Positions 52,921 through 60,889 of a DNA stretch of 64,000 nt are shown piece by piece. The position numbers and the translations under genes are program-made. The stretch is from Halogeometricum sp. S3BR5-2. GTDB lineage: Archaea; Halobacteriota; Halobacteria; Halobacteriales; Haloferacaceae. The stretch is taken from the NCBI RefSeq assembly GCF_031624635.1, contig NZ_JAMQOQ010000003.1, positions 124,001-188,000 of the forward strand, given 5' to 3'. Each line of letters begins with the position of its first letter. Position 1 is the stretch's first letter. The notes beneath the pieces were generated by a model. That model ran no database searches, was not told the origin of the DNA, and saw nothing but the letters and a program-made list of their open reading frames with translations.

Positions 52921-54554
52921 GCGAGAGCGACGGCGTCGTCTCCGAGTTCCTCGACGAGATAGAGCCGACCATCTTCGGCTTCGGCGCGGGAATCACCCTC
53001 CTGTTCGTCGTGCTCTTCGCGTTCCGCCCGCAGGTGGCGAGCGACGTCGTCTCCGGCGTCAACCAGTTCGTGCTCGCGCGGTTCAACTGGGCCTTTCTCA
53101 TCGTCATGCTCGTGCTCGTCGGCTTTCTGGCCTTCCTCATCCTCGGTCCGTGGGGGAAACTCACGCTCGGAGAGGGAAGCCCCGAGTTCAGCTACGTCTC
53201 GTACTTCACGATGATCTACTCGGCGGGGTTGGCCGCGGGCATCGTCTTCTGGGGGCCGGCCGAGGCGGTGCTGCACTACTCGACGGTGCCGCCGCTGTAC
53301 AGCGTGGCCGCCGAGTCCCAGGCCGCCATCCCCATCGCCGTCCAGTACAGCCTGTTCCACTGGAGCATCACCCAGTGGTCCTGCTTCACCGTCATGGGTC
53401 TCGGCATCGGCTACTTCGCGCACGAACACGGGGCGCCGCTCCGCGTCTCGGCCGTGCTGACGCCGTTCGTCGGCGCCGACAACGTGGACAACCTCCTCGG
53501 GAAACTCGTCGACATCCTCGCGGTGTTCGCGACGCTCGGCGGGGTCGCCACGTCGCTCGGTCTCATCGGGAGCCAGTTCCTGACCGGTATCGAGTTCAAC
53601 TGGGGGTACCAGATCGGCGACGTCGGGACGGTGGCCATCATCACCGGGATGACCGTCCTGTTCACCGTCTCCTTGGTCCTCGGGGTCGACAAGGGTATCC
53701 GCCGCCTGTCGAACTTCAACATGGGGCTGTTCGCGCTCTTGATGACTGCGACGTTGCTGTTCGGCCCGACGGTCCGCATCCTCGAACTGGGTACGCAGGC
53801 CACGGGCGGCCTCATCGGTGACTGGTTCCAGATGAGCCTGTTCACCGACTTCACGGGCGGGGGGTCGTGGTCGAACGCGTGGACGGTGTTCTACTGGGCG
53901 TGGCCGCTGGCGTGGTCGCCGTTCGCCGGCCTCTTCATCGCCCGCATCTCGCGCGGCCGGTCGGTCCGCGAGGTGGCGTTCACCGGCATCGTCGCCACGT
54001 CGCTGGCGACGATTCCGTGGTTCGCCATCGTCGGCGGCACCGCCACCCTCTTCCAGCACAACGGCGTCGTCGACATCCTCGGACCCGTCGGACAGTACGG
54101 CGAGGCCGTCTCGGGCTACCTCCTGTTCCAAGCGCTCGACGTGGCGTGGATTCCCCTCCCGGTGGGGACCATCCTCCTGTTCGCGTTCCTCGTCCTCGTG
54201 ACGACGTTCTTCGTCACCTCGGCGGACTCCTCGACGCTCGCCGTCTCGATGATGACCACCGGCGGGAAGGCCGAACCCTCCGCCGTCAGTCGCGTCTTCT
54301 GGGGCGTCCTCCAGGGCGTCGTCGCGTCCATCCTCATGGTCATCGGCGGCGTCGAAGCGCTCCAGTCGGCCGCCATCATCACCGGCGGGCCGTTCGCCAT
54401 CGTCTGTCTCATCGCCGTCGCCGGCCTCGCCAAATCGTTCAACCGGCAGTCGGAGAACGTCCTCCTCCAGGAGGAGACGGTGCTGTACGGCGACACCGGC
54501 GGATCGGAGTCGGCCGACGCGGACGGACGGCCGACGGGGGCCGACGACGACTGA
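52917..54554 (+). CDS. BCCT-family compatible-solute transporter
   Basis: A 545-residue BCCT carrier with about twelve helices. Its helix-3 loop, YSAGLAAGIVFWGPAEAVLHY, lacks the Gly-Met-Gly-Ile-Gly of betaine carriers (it reads Gly-Leu-Ala-Ala-Gly), so the substrate may differ, for example a choline-, carnitine- or ectoine-like solute. The Trp-rich helix reads WTVFYWAWPLAWSPFAGLF. It has short termini compared with the other BCCT in this window, so less osmotic sensing is likely. GGAGGG at 52906-52911 is a good ribosome site before the ATG. It stands at the edge of the catabolic block and is the natural importer for it. Confidence 0.93.
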   Translation: MSESDGVVSEFLDEIEPTIFGFGAGITLLFVVLFAFRPQVASDVVSGVNQFVLARFNWAFLIVMLVLVGFLAFLILGPWGKLTLGEGSPEFSYVSYFTMIYSAGLAAGIVFWGPAEAVLHYSTVPPLYSVAAESQAAIPIAVQYSLFHWSITQWSCFTVMGLGIGYFAHEHGAPLRVSAVLTPFVGADNVDNLLGKLVDILAVFATLGGVATSLGLIGSQFLTGIEFNWGYQIGDVGTVAIITGMTVLFTVSLVLGVDKGIRRLSNFNMGLFALLMTATLLFGPTVRILELGTQATGGLIGDWFQMSLFTDFTGGGSWSNAWTVFYWAWPLAWSPFAGLFIARISRGRSVREVAFTGIVATSLATIPWFAIVGGTATLFQHNGVVDILGPVGQYGEAVSGYLLFQALDVAWIPLPVGTILLFAFLVLVTTFFVTSADSSTLAVSMMTTGGKAEPSAVSRVFWGVLQGVVASILMVIGGVEALQSAAIITGGPFAIVCLIAVAGLAKSFNRQSENVLLQEETVLYGDTGGSESADADGRPTGADDD

Positions 54555-54867
54555 GCGGACTTCCGGGGTCGCCAATCACCCCACGATTCGGCAGCGACGA
54601 ATCGACTCGATGACTCATTTCTGGAGAAATATCTTCTACCGTCGTACGTTCGTCCGACTATGACCCCAGACCCCTCGCTCCGCAGTTCGCGCGTCCAGTT
54701 CGTTCCCGAGAGCGGAACACTGTCTATCGCGTCTGCGCTTCTGCGTGTCGCCGAAGCCTCGAAAACTCCTTTTCCGTTACAAATCTATGACTGTACTTCT
54801 TTGGGGTCATCGAGGGACTGTCCCGCAGAGAATACAGAACGGGAAGTGACGGAAGAAAAAACCGAGT

Positions 54868-54897
54868 CGCGCGGACCGCCCGAGCGGCGCGTTTTTT
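54868..54897 (+). terminator. GC hairpin followed by six T
   Basis: CGCG and CCGC pair with GCGG and CGCG around a CCGA loop, directly followed by TTTTTT. An A6 tract at 54856-54861 makes it look bidirectional. Archaeal termination depends mainly on the T tract; the hairpin is extra. It may end the BCCT transcript, although 300 bases separate it from that stop. Confidence 0.5.
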
Positions 54898-54947
54898 GTC
54901 CGAAAGATGGTGAAGATTAGGTATAAACGGAAAGAATATGATTTTTA

Positions 54948-54973
54948 GATGCAGTGCGCTCCGACACTGCATC
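54948..54973. repeat. Perfect 9-base inverted repeat (hairpin)
   Basis: GATGCAGTG and CACTGCATC flank an 8-base loop, giving a perfect stem just after an AT-rich TATGATTTTTAGA element. No gene starts or ends nearby. It could be part of a small RNA, a regulator site or the end of a mobile element. Confidence 0.6.
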
Positions 54974-55044
54974 GGCCGCGTCCGATTTGAGTGCCGAGAG
55001 CGTGCAAACAACTCGCACACGTGGGTTTCGTTCCGCTCTCAGGA

Positions 55045-55143
55045 ATGGATTCCGAAGAAGCCGTTCGAGAGTTACTTCGCGGCTCGAATCGGACAGAAGA
55101 ATTTATCTTTCCGCGTATATACAAATTCTTACCGTTTCGATGA
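55045..55143 (+). CDS. Short ORF of doubtful status in the AT-rich gap
   Basis: A 32-residue frame reading MDSEEAVRELLRGSNRTEEF and ending FLPFR. The first half looks like a haloarchaeal protein N-terminus, with acidic helix character, but the frame stops at once and the codons are AT-rich. It may be the broken start of a lost gene. There is no recognised family and no partner gene. Confidence 0.2.
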   Translation: MDSEEAVRELLRGSNRTEEFIFPRIYKFLPFR

Positions 55144-55316
55144 GTTTCTAGGCCTATTTATAACCATATTCTAGTTTGCAGTTCTGTAAATCCTATCTTA
55201 GATTTATCTATCCCCAGTGTATCTATACTCCTGAAAACGATACGTCTAAACTTCGAGACGCTACCCGAATATCGCTCTCGCGGTAACTTCTTGTGAACGT
55301 CTCGCCTCTTCGGCGC

Positions 55317-56108
55317 ATGGACGTCCCTCGAACGGTTCGGGTCGCACTCGCGGACCGCCCGGTCGCGGGCGCGACCTGTCTGGAGGCCGGCGCGGGCGTC
55401 GGGAAGGCGACCGCGGGGCTCCTCGACGCCGGCGCGGCGCACGTCTACGCGGTGACGAACGACCGCGGCCACGCGCGACTGGTCCGCGAGCGCCTCGCTC
55501 CCGACGAACTGGCGCGGGCGACGGTGCTGGAGGCGGACCTCCGGGCGATTCCGCTCCCGGCCGACGCCGTCGACGTCGTCACCGCCCACGCCCTGTTCAA
55601 CGTCGTCCCGGTCGCGTCGCTGGCCGGCATCGTCTTCGAACTGACGAGAGTCGCGGCGCCGGGCGCCCACCTCGTCGTCGACGACTACGAACCGCTCCCC
55701 GAAGACGCCGCGGTGCGGGAGTTGTTCGCGCTGGAGAACGCGGCGACCGAACTCGCGGACGGCCGGCCGGCGCTGACGTTCTACGAGAGAGAGACCCTCC
55801 GCGCGCAGTTCGAGGCCCGCGGGTGGGCGTTCGACCGGGAGCGGACGCTGTTGGACCCCGTTCCGTGGACCGAGAACCACGTCGCGGCGCACGCGAACGT
55901 CGTCCGCCGGGCCTGCGAGCGCCTTCCGACCGGACTCGGCGAGCAGTTTGCATCGGAGGCGGACCGCCTGGCGGGGGCAATCGGCTCGGAGTCGGTCGGC
56001 GAGATGTACGGGCTGGCGTTTCGGCTGTCGGACGACGAGAACCCGACCGATCAGCCCATCGTCACGTCGAACGGCGGTTCCGCGTCCTCGGGGAGCGGCG
56101 TCTCGTAG
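55317..56108 (+). CDS. Class I SAM-dependent methyltransferase
   Basis: A 263-residue methyltransferase with the SAM-binding glycine motif LEAGAGVGKATAGLL (about 28-42), the acidic VLEADLRAIPLPADAVDVVTAHALF block (motifs II-III) and VAAPGAHLVVDDYEPLP (motif post-III). The target is unknown. The last about 19 residues (SNGGSASSGSGVS-like) are low-complexity and are encoded by the antisense of the amidohydrolase C-terminus, since the genes overlap tail-to-tail by 58 bases. The original stop may have been lost. The ATG at 55317 is chosen over a GTG 24 bases upstream. Confidence 0.85.
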   Translation: MDVPRTVRVALADRPVAGATCLEAGAGVGKATAGLLDAGAAHVYAVTNDRGHARLVRERLAPDELARATVLEADLRAIPLPADAVDVVTAHALFNVVPVASLAGIVFELTRVAAPGAHLVVDDYEPLPEDAAVRELFALENAATELADGRPALTFYERETLRAQFEARGWAFDRERTLLDPVPWTENHVAAHANVVRRACERLPTGLGEQFASEADRLAGAIGSESVGEMYGLAFRLSDDENPTDQPIVTSNGGSASSGSGVS

Positions 56109-57469
56109 GCGTCCGAGCCGATTTCCTCCTCGAACTCCTCGCGCGCGGCCGCGAGTCGTTCCGCGTCGGCGAGCAGGTCGTACGTCGCCCCCGCGAGCAC
56201 CTTCGCCGCGAAGGCGACGCCTTTCAGCCCGAAGTCGCCGTTGGCGGCGACGACCTGCCAGGAGTGACCGGGCGTTCCGACGGGCCACGTCGCCGCGTTG
56301 AACTGCCCGGTGGGAGTTATCCAACTCACGTCACCCACTTCCGTCGACCCGTGGGTCTGCCGGTCGTGGTCGTACGGCGCGACCGGTTCGGCGTATAACG
56401 CCTCACCCTCGACCTCGTCTCGGAGGTCCTCGGGGAGTTCGTCGAGGCGCGACTCGATGCGCTCGTCGGGCACCGTCGCCTGCAACTCGGCGGCGAACTC
56501 GCGGTCGGCGTCGTCGTAGGGGACGGGACCGGCCGTGTCGATGTTCTCCCATATCAACTCGGAGACGACGCCGTTCGCGCGGTAGTCGTAACAGCCGGTG
56601 AGAAACCGCTCGGACACCTCGGTCTGCGTCATCATCGCGGCCGCCTCGGCGATATCGCGGAGCCAGTCGGTGTTGCGCTCGACCTCCTCGCGGGTCGGCG
56701 CGCGGACGTAGTACCACACCGTCGACTCGGCGGGCACCACGTTCGGCGCGCTCCCGCCGTCGGGTATCGAGTAGTGCATCCGCGCGTCGTCGGAGACGTG
56801 CTCGCGCATGTACTCGACGCCGGTGTTCATCAGTTCCACCGCATCGAGCGCCGACCGCCCGGAATCCGGCGCGCCGCCGGCGTGCGCGGAGACGCCCTCG
56901 AACGTGAACGTGAGGGAGTTCAGGGCGTTCGAAGAGCCCATCCGCGGCGTGCTGAGGTCGCCGGGGTGCCACGTCAGCGCGGCGTCCAAGTCGTCGAAGG
57001 CGCCCGCGCGGGCCATGTACGTCTTGCCGACCAGCGTCTCCTCGGCCGGACAGCCGAAGAAGACGACGGTGCCCGACACCTCGCCGGCGTCGACGGCGTC
57101 GGCGAGAGCGAGGGCCGCGCCCACGCCGGCCGTCCCGAAGAGGTTGTGCCCGCAGCCGTGGCCCGGACCGTCGGCCTCGACGGGGTCGCGGTCGGCCGAC
57201 ACGGACTGCGAGAGACCCGGCAGCGCGTCGTACTCGCCCAAGATGCCGATTCGCGGGTCGCCGTCGCCGTACTCCGCGACGAACGCCGTCGGCATCCCGG
57301 CGACGCCCGTCTCCACGTCGAATCCGCCGTCTTCGAGCGCCTCGACCAGCGTCGCCGCGGACTCCTCCTCGTGGAGACCCAACTCGGGGGTCTCCCACAA
57401 CTCCCGTGCGATGGCCGTCAGTTTCGACTCGTCGGCGTCGATCCGCTCGAAAAGTTCCGATTTGGTCAC
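56051..57469 (-). CDS. M20-family amidohydrolase, AbgB type
   Basis: A 472-residue zinc amidohydrolase. The N-terminus reads LFERIDADESKLTAIARELWETPELGLHE, and the metal sites are in GHGCGHNLFGTAG, FFGCPAEETLVGK and the late ITPTGQFNAATWPVGTPGHSWQ segment. The dimerisation domain has FTFEGVSAHAGGAPDSGRS. This is the p-aminobenzoyl-glutamate hydrolase subunit B branch, which cleaves amide-linked glutamate or similar acyl amino acids. The GTG start gives VTKSELFER. A palindrome of CTGAAA/TTTCAG type lies about 60 bases upstream (57530-57553). Confidence 0.9.
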   Translation of the reverse strand: MTKSELFERIDADESKLTAIARELWETPELGLHEEESAATLVEALEDGGFDVETGVAGMPTAFVAEYGDGDPRIGILGEYDALPGLSQSVSADRDPVEADGPGHGCGHNLFGTAGVGAALALADAVDAGEVSGTVVFFGCPAEETLVGKTYMARAGAFDDLDAALTWHPGDLSTPRMGSSNALNSLTFTFEGVSAHAGGAPDSGRSALDAVELMNTGVEYMREHVSDDARMHYSIPDGGSAPNVVPAESTVWYYVRAPTREEVERNTDWLRDIAEAAAMMTQTEVSERFLTGCYDYRANGVVSELIWENIDTAGPVPYDDADREFAAELQATVPDERIESRLDELPEDLRDEVEGEALYAEPVAPYDHDRQTHGSTEVGDVSWITPTGQFNAATWPVGTPGHSWQVVAANGDFGLKGVAFAAKVLAGATYDLLADAERLAAAREEFEEEIGSDAYETPLPEDAEPPFDVTMG

Positions 57470-57529
57470 GGTCTCGGGTCGGAGTGGCCGACTATCAACC
57501 TGTGTCTCGCGGCGGTTCGGCTAGAGATT

Positions 57530-57553
57530 TCTGAAAATTGCAAAAATTTCAGA
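57530..57553. promoter_or_regulatory. 24-base palindrome upstream of the AbgB-type gene
   Basis: TCTGAAA at 57530-57536 and TTTCAGA at 57547-57553 are perfect 7-base arms around an AT-rich centre; 9 of 12 pairs match in all. It sits between the divergent amidohydrolase (start 57469) and the conserved protein (start 57682), 61 bases from the former, and shares CTGAAAATT with the element at 34581. It is likely a regulator-binding site. Confidence 0.5.
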
Positions 57554-57681
57554 GTGTTCGGAGCGCGTGCGCTCGGAAGGCGGAATCCGCCGCGACCGGA
57601 CGGCCGGCGCCGACGGCGGCCGCGTCGGAGCGACGCCGGTGCAGTCAAACCCCTCCACCCTCTATCACGCGTAGAGACCGT

Positions 57682-58212
57682 ATGGACAGACAACGTGACA
57701 CGGCGCGGGTTCCCATTCAGGCCCTCAAACGGCAGGTCGCGGACGCCGTGGGCGCCTCCGCGTCGCTCGTCGAGATAGAGCGGGTGGACGTCGAGGAGAG
57801 CACGCTGGCGGTGGAGTACTCGCTCCCGACGGGCGACGCGCCGATAGTCGAAGTGTACGTCGACCACCCCGACGGGCGGACCGACTCGACGCTCGTCGAA
57901 CTGGGCGAACCGGCGGGGCTGAAGGTGTACGGCGAGACGATTCGCATCGAGTACGCCGGCCGCGACAGCGAGACGAACGACGTCCTCGTGAGCGTCGACC
58001 AGCGACGCGGCGACGACTGGGTGACGCTGCTCGGGTGCGGGCAGATGTGGGCCGTCGAGAGCGAACGCGACGGCGAACCGGTGCGCGTGACCTGTCACGC
58101 CGAGACGCCGCGGACGGACGAGGACGAAGCCGACGAGGCCGACGAACCGGAGGACGTGACCGAGGACGGCGACGACGTGGACATCGGCCTCGGCGCCGAG
58201 TCCGAGTGGTGA
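57682..58212 (+). CDS. Conserved haloarchaeal acidic protein of unknown function
   Basis: A 176-residue soluble protein beginning MDRQRDTARVPIQALKRQVADAVGASASLVEIERVD... (only its first part is quoted here). The core (about 1-135) is a mixed alpha/beta domain with several beta strands, one containing the GCGQMWAV motif with Cys. The last about 35 residues are almost all Asp and Glu. I recognise no family. The ATG is preceded by GTAGAGACCGT. It precedes a small ribbon-helix-helix-like protein gene by 76 bases on the same strand. Confidence 0.65.
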   Translation: MDRQRDTARVPIQALKRQVADAVGASASLVEIERVDVEESTLAVEYSLPTGDAPIVEVYVDHPDGRTDSTLVELGEPAGLKVYGETIRIEYAGRDSETNDVLVSVDQRRGDDWVTLLGCGQMWAVESERDGEPVRVTCHAETPRTDEDEADEADEPEDVTEDGDDVDIGLGAESEW

Positions 58213-58288
58213 GGCGGTCGGCGGGAGGCCGTCGGCGGGGCGCGCCACCAACCGTCCACTCAAGTACCCGGAGGTAGAACCTCGACCG

Positions 58289-58528
58289 ATGCCAATCGTC
58301 GAAGTGACGCTCCCCGACGAACTGCTGACCGAGTTCGAGCAGCTCGTCGACCAGGAGTTCGTGAGCGAGGAGCAGGCGGCGGAAGAACTGATAAGCATGG
58401 GTATCGACGCCTACAACGTCAACGTCGTCGACGAGTCGACGCCCGGCGACGACTTCATGGACGGCGCGGAGAACAACCTGTTCGACACCGCGAACGACCC
58501 GGGCGCGGCGGACGACGACCGCCTCTGA
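58289..58528 (+). CDS. Small CopG-like protein
   Basis: A 79-residue acidic protein starting MPIVEVTLPDELLTEFEQLVD. The opening beta strand followed by two helices (QEFVSEEQAAEELISMGIDAY) resembles the ribbon-helix-helix fold used by CopG-type DNA-binding proteins, but the basic residues of the beta strand are absent (Glu and Val instead), so DNA binding is doubtful. The C-terminal 25 residues are Asp-rich and disordered. GGAGGT lies 13 bases before the ATG. It may be a partner or antitoxin-like protein, with no toxin gene beside it. Confidence 0.6.
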   Translation: MPIVEVTLPDELLTEFEQLVDQEFVSEEQAAEELISMGIDAYNVNVVDESTPGDDFMDGAENNLFDTANDPGAADDDRL

Positions 58529-58682
58529 ACGGACTCCACTTTTCGGCGGCGGAGCTCGCTCGCGAGCGACCCCGTCCGCTATCGAACTCGACCGGTCGGC
58601 GGAAGCCGCGGCCGTAGCGGACGCCGGAGGCGTCGTCGAGCGAAATAAGAAGTGAATCGAGCGCGGCGGAGTGGCGCGTCAG

Positions 58683-60677
58683 TCAGTCGCTTCCGCAGTC
58701 GACGGGTACCTCGACGTTGGGACCGACCGGGTCGCCGCTGTCGGGGTCGAACGCGCGGAGCACGGCCGTTCCGTTCTCGACACCCGTGAGACTCAGCGAC
58801 TCTTCGGGTTCGAGCGTCGGGCGACCGTCGATGACGTTCGGGCCCGCGCTGTCGATGTCGCGGACTTCTATCGTCTCCTCGCTCACGTTCGTGACCCACA
58901 GCGTCGCGCCGTCGTCGCCGCACGAAACGGACGTGTCGATGACGTTGCTCATCACGCGGAAGATAGCCGTCGTCCCGCTTATCTCGTGGCCGACGAAGAC
59001 GAGGGGGTCGTCGGTCGGGCTCTCCCCGACGGAGGCGAAGTCCAGACCCTCGGGGCCGAGGTCGCCGGCCGCGCCGGCGGGCGCGTCGCCCTCGGCGATT
59101 TCGCCCTGGATGTCGAACGAGAGGTCGCGGTTGTTCACGTAGTCGACGAACGTGGGTTCGTGCGGGTCGGTTATCTCGTAGACCATCACGCCGCCCATGC
59201 GTTCGAGGCCGATGAACGCGTAGTGCCGGTCGCCGACCCGGCCGAGCGTGAGGCCCTCCGGTTCGGGCCCCTTGTTGTCGCTCCGACTGTCGCCGGTGTT
59301 CTCCGTGTTGTCGTTGTTGAACCGGTCGCCGTACCGCTCGGCCGTGATGCGCTCGAAGTCGCTCCCGCTGTCGAACACCATCTCGCCGTCCTCGGTGAAG
59401 ATGCTGAACGACCGCCCGCCGAACACGTATATCTCCTCGTAGTAGCCGTCGCCGTCGGTATCGCCGAGCGTCTTCGTCACGCCCTTCGGGCCGAGATTCT
59501 CGGGCGCTTGGAGTTCCTCGACGCTGTCGATACCCTCGATGTCGTCGATACCCTCGATGTCGTCGAAGTCGAACGCGTCGGGGTCGAGTCTGAGGTCGGC
59601 GACTTCGGCCTCCTCGCTGTAGGCGTCGTAGTCGCGGCTGTCGCCCTCGTTGGCCGTGACGAGATAGGTCTCGTCGTCCGGGCTGTACGCGGCGATGGCG
59701 TCGGGCTGGAGGATACCGTTGATCGGCCAGTTGCGGACGTCGGCGCCGCCGTCCTCGTTGCTGGCGTCGAGTTCGTTCCCCGCGAGGCTGTAGTCTTTGA
59801 ACCCGAGCGGCAGGAGGTCGGTGACCTCCGCGTCTTCGATGTCGATTTCGGCGATAGCGTTGTTCTCCTGCAGCGAGACCCACGCGGTCTGTGAGTCGTC
59901 GCTTATCGTCACGTACTCCGGCTCGAAGTCCTGCGAGGCGCTGGCGTTCGGACCGAAGATGCGGATGCCCTTCTCCCGAAGCTCCTCTTCTTCCCCGTCG
60001 AACGCGGTGAAGTCCGCGGTGCTGACCGAGGGCTCCTCGACGCCCTCGGAAACGTCGACGATGCTGACGGAGCCGCGGGGGTCGTACGCGTAGTTGTCCG
60101 TCGGTTCGCCCTCGTTCGCGACGAGCGCTCGCGTCCCGTCGGGGGTGAACGTGACCTTGTCGGGCAGGGGGCCGACCGCCGCCGTACCCAGGAGTTCGAG
60201 CGTCTCCGGGTCGTACAGACCGACCTGGCCGGGGTCTTGGGCGACCTCCGCTTCGAGGGCGACGGCGACGACGTGCTCGGACGTCGAGACGCTGTTCGCG
60301 GAACTCACGCCGTCGACCCCGCCCGTGGCGTCTATCTCGCCGACCTTCTCGGGCGCGGTCGGGTCCGAGACGTCGAGGACGTCGACGCCGCCGAGGTCGG
60401 CGTTGATCACGAACAGTCGGTGCGTCGGGGCGTGGTACGCGATAATCTCGGCCCCGCCCTCGTCGAAGATGCCCGACTCGTACCGACCGATCTGTTCCAG
60501 TCTGACGTGGTCGTGCTTCGCGGGACTCCCCCTCGGATGGGGGGCGGTCGCCCCGCCCCTCACCGTCGAGTCGTCGCTCGCGGTGGCTGTGCCAGTTAGC
60601 AATCCGAGTACGGCCCCTCCCGTGAGACCCAGGACGCGTCGGCGTCCGAGGTCCAGCGTCTGTCGTGAACCCGTCAC
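58683..60677 (-). CDS. Secreted choice-of-anchor I family protein
   Basis: A 664-residue exported protein with a Tat signal (RRRVLGLTGGAVLGLLTG, residues about 12-33). The main part is a long beta-propeller-like domain. It contains repeated strand motifs such as YHAPTHRLFVINADLGGVDVLD, FTPDGTRALVANEGEPTD and DDSQTAWVSLQENNAI, which match the choice-of-anchor I group of large surface proteins. A short acidic direct repeat, DIEGI-DDIEGI (near 59535-59560), interrupts it. The last about 90 residues look like an extra beta-sandwich with two Cys. No C-terminal anchor is obvious. Function is unknown; some relatives are phosphatase- or esterase-like. Confidence 0.8.
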   Translation of the reverse strand: MTGSRQTLDLGRRRVLGLTGGAVLGLLTGTATASDDSTVRGGATAPHPRGSPAKHDHVRLEQIGRYESGIFDEGGAEIIAYHAPTHRLFVINADLGGVDVLDVSDPTAPEKVGEIDATGGVDGVSSANSVSTSEHVVAVALEAEVAQDPGQVGLYDPETLELLGTAAVGPLPDKVTFTPDGTRALVANEGEPTDNYAYDPRGSVSIVDVSEGVEEPSVSTADFTAFDGEEEELREKGIRIFGPNASASQDFEPEYVTISDDSQTAWVSLQENNAIAEIDIEDAEVTDLLPLGFKDYSLAGNELDASNEDGGADVRNWPINGILQPDAIAAYSPDDETYLVTANEGDSRDYDAYSEEAEVADLRLDPDAFDFDDIEGIDDIEGIDSVEELQAPENLGPKGVTKTLGDTDGDGYYEEIYVFGGRSFSIFTEDGEMVFDSGSDFERITAERYGDRFNNDNTENTGDSRSDNKGPEPEGLTLGRVGDRHYAFIGLERMGGVMVYEITDPHEPTFVDYVNNRDLSFDIQGEIAEGDAPAGAAGDLGPEGLDFASVGESPTDDPLVFVGHEISGTTAIFRVMSNVIDTSVSCGDDGATLWVTNVSEETIEVRDIDSAGPNVIDGRPTLEPEESLSLTGVENGTAVLRAFDPDSGDPVGPNVEVPVDCGSD

Positions 60678-60889
60678 AGGTCGTAGTCCCGAGATGTCGT
60701 CTTAGTCCTGTGTAATACCGTACATGTCGGCTATTGTCCCGAACGGTCGGCCCGGTTCGTATATATGTAAATCATTTTAGAATGGTACGGGTGGAACCAA
60801 ATTCTCCTGAAAGGCACACTCTTCATAGAGTGTAGAACGGAGAGCTACCGTTCGGGAGGCGCGAGCCGACGTCGACGCGCTCGGGTCAC

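Larger units (their letters stand above)
54555..55316. other. Long AT-rich region with terminator and hairpin
   Basis: 762 bases with no recognised gene, AT-rich from about 54740 on and much lower in G+C than anything near it. It holds ATGACCCCA at 54660 and TGGGGTCAT at 54802, a perfect 9-base inverted pair 142 bases apart; a hairpin with a T tract at 54868-54897; and an inverted repeat at 54948-54973. A 32-codon frame at 55045-55143 (MDSEEAVRELLRG...) has haloarchaea-like sequence but low-G+C codons. The region could be a relic of a mobile element or of a recently acquired gene. Confidence 0.45.

Noticed and set aside
54660-54920. An 86-codon plus-strand frame in the AT-rich island
   Set aside because: It crosses the terminator-like hairpin region, its codon use is unlike the flanking genes, and the sequence resembles no family.
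59510-59580. A 15-base direct repeat as a possible recombination site
   Set aside because: It lies inside the choice-of-anchor gene and simply encodes a duplicated Asp-Ile-Glu-Gly-Ile segment.
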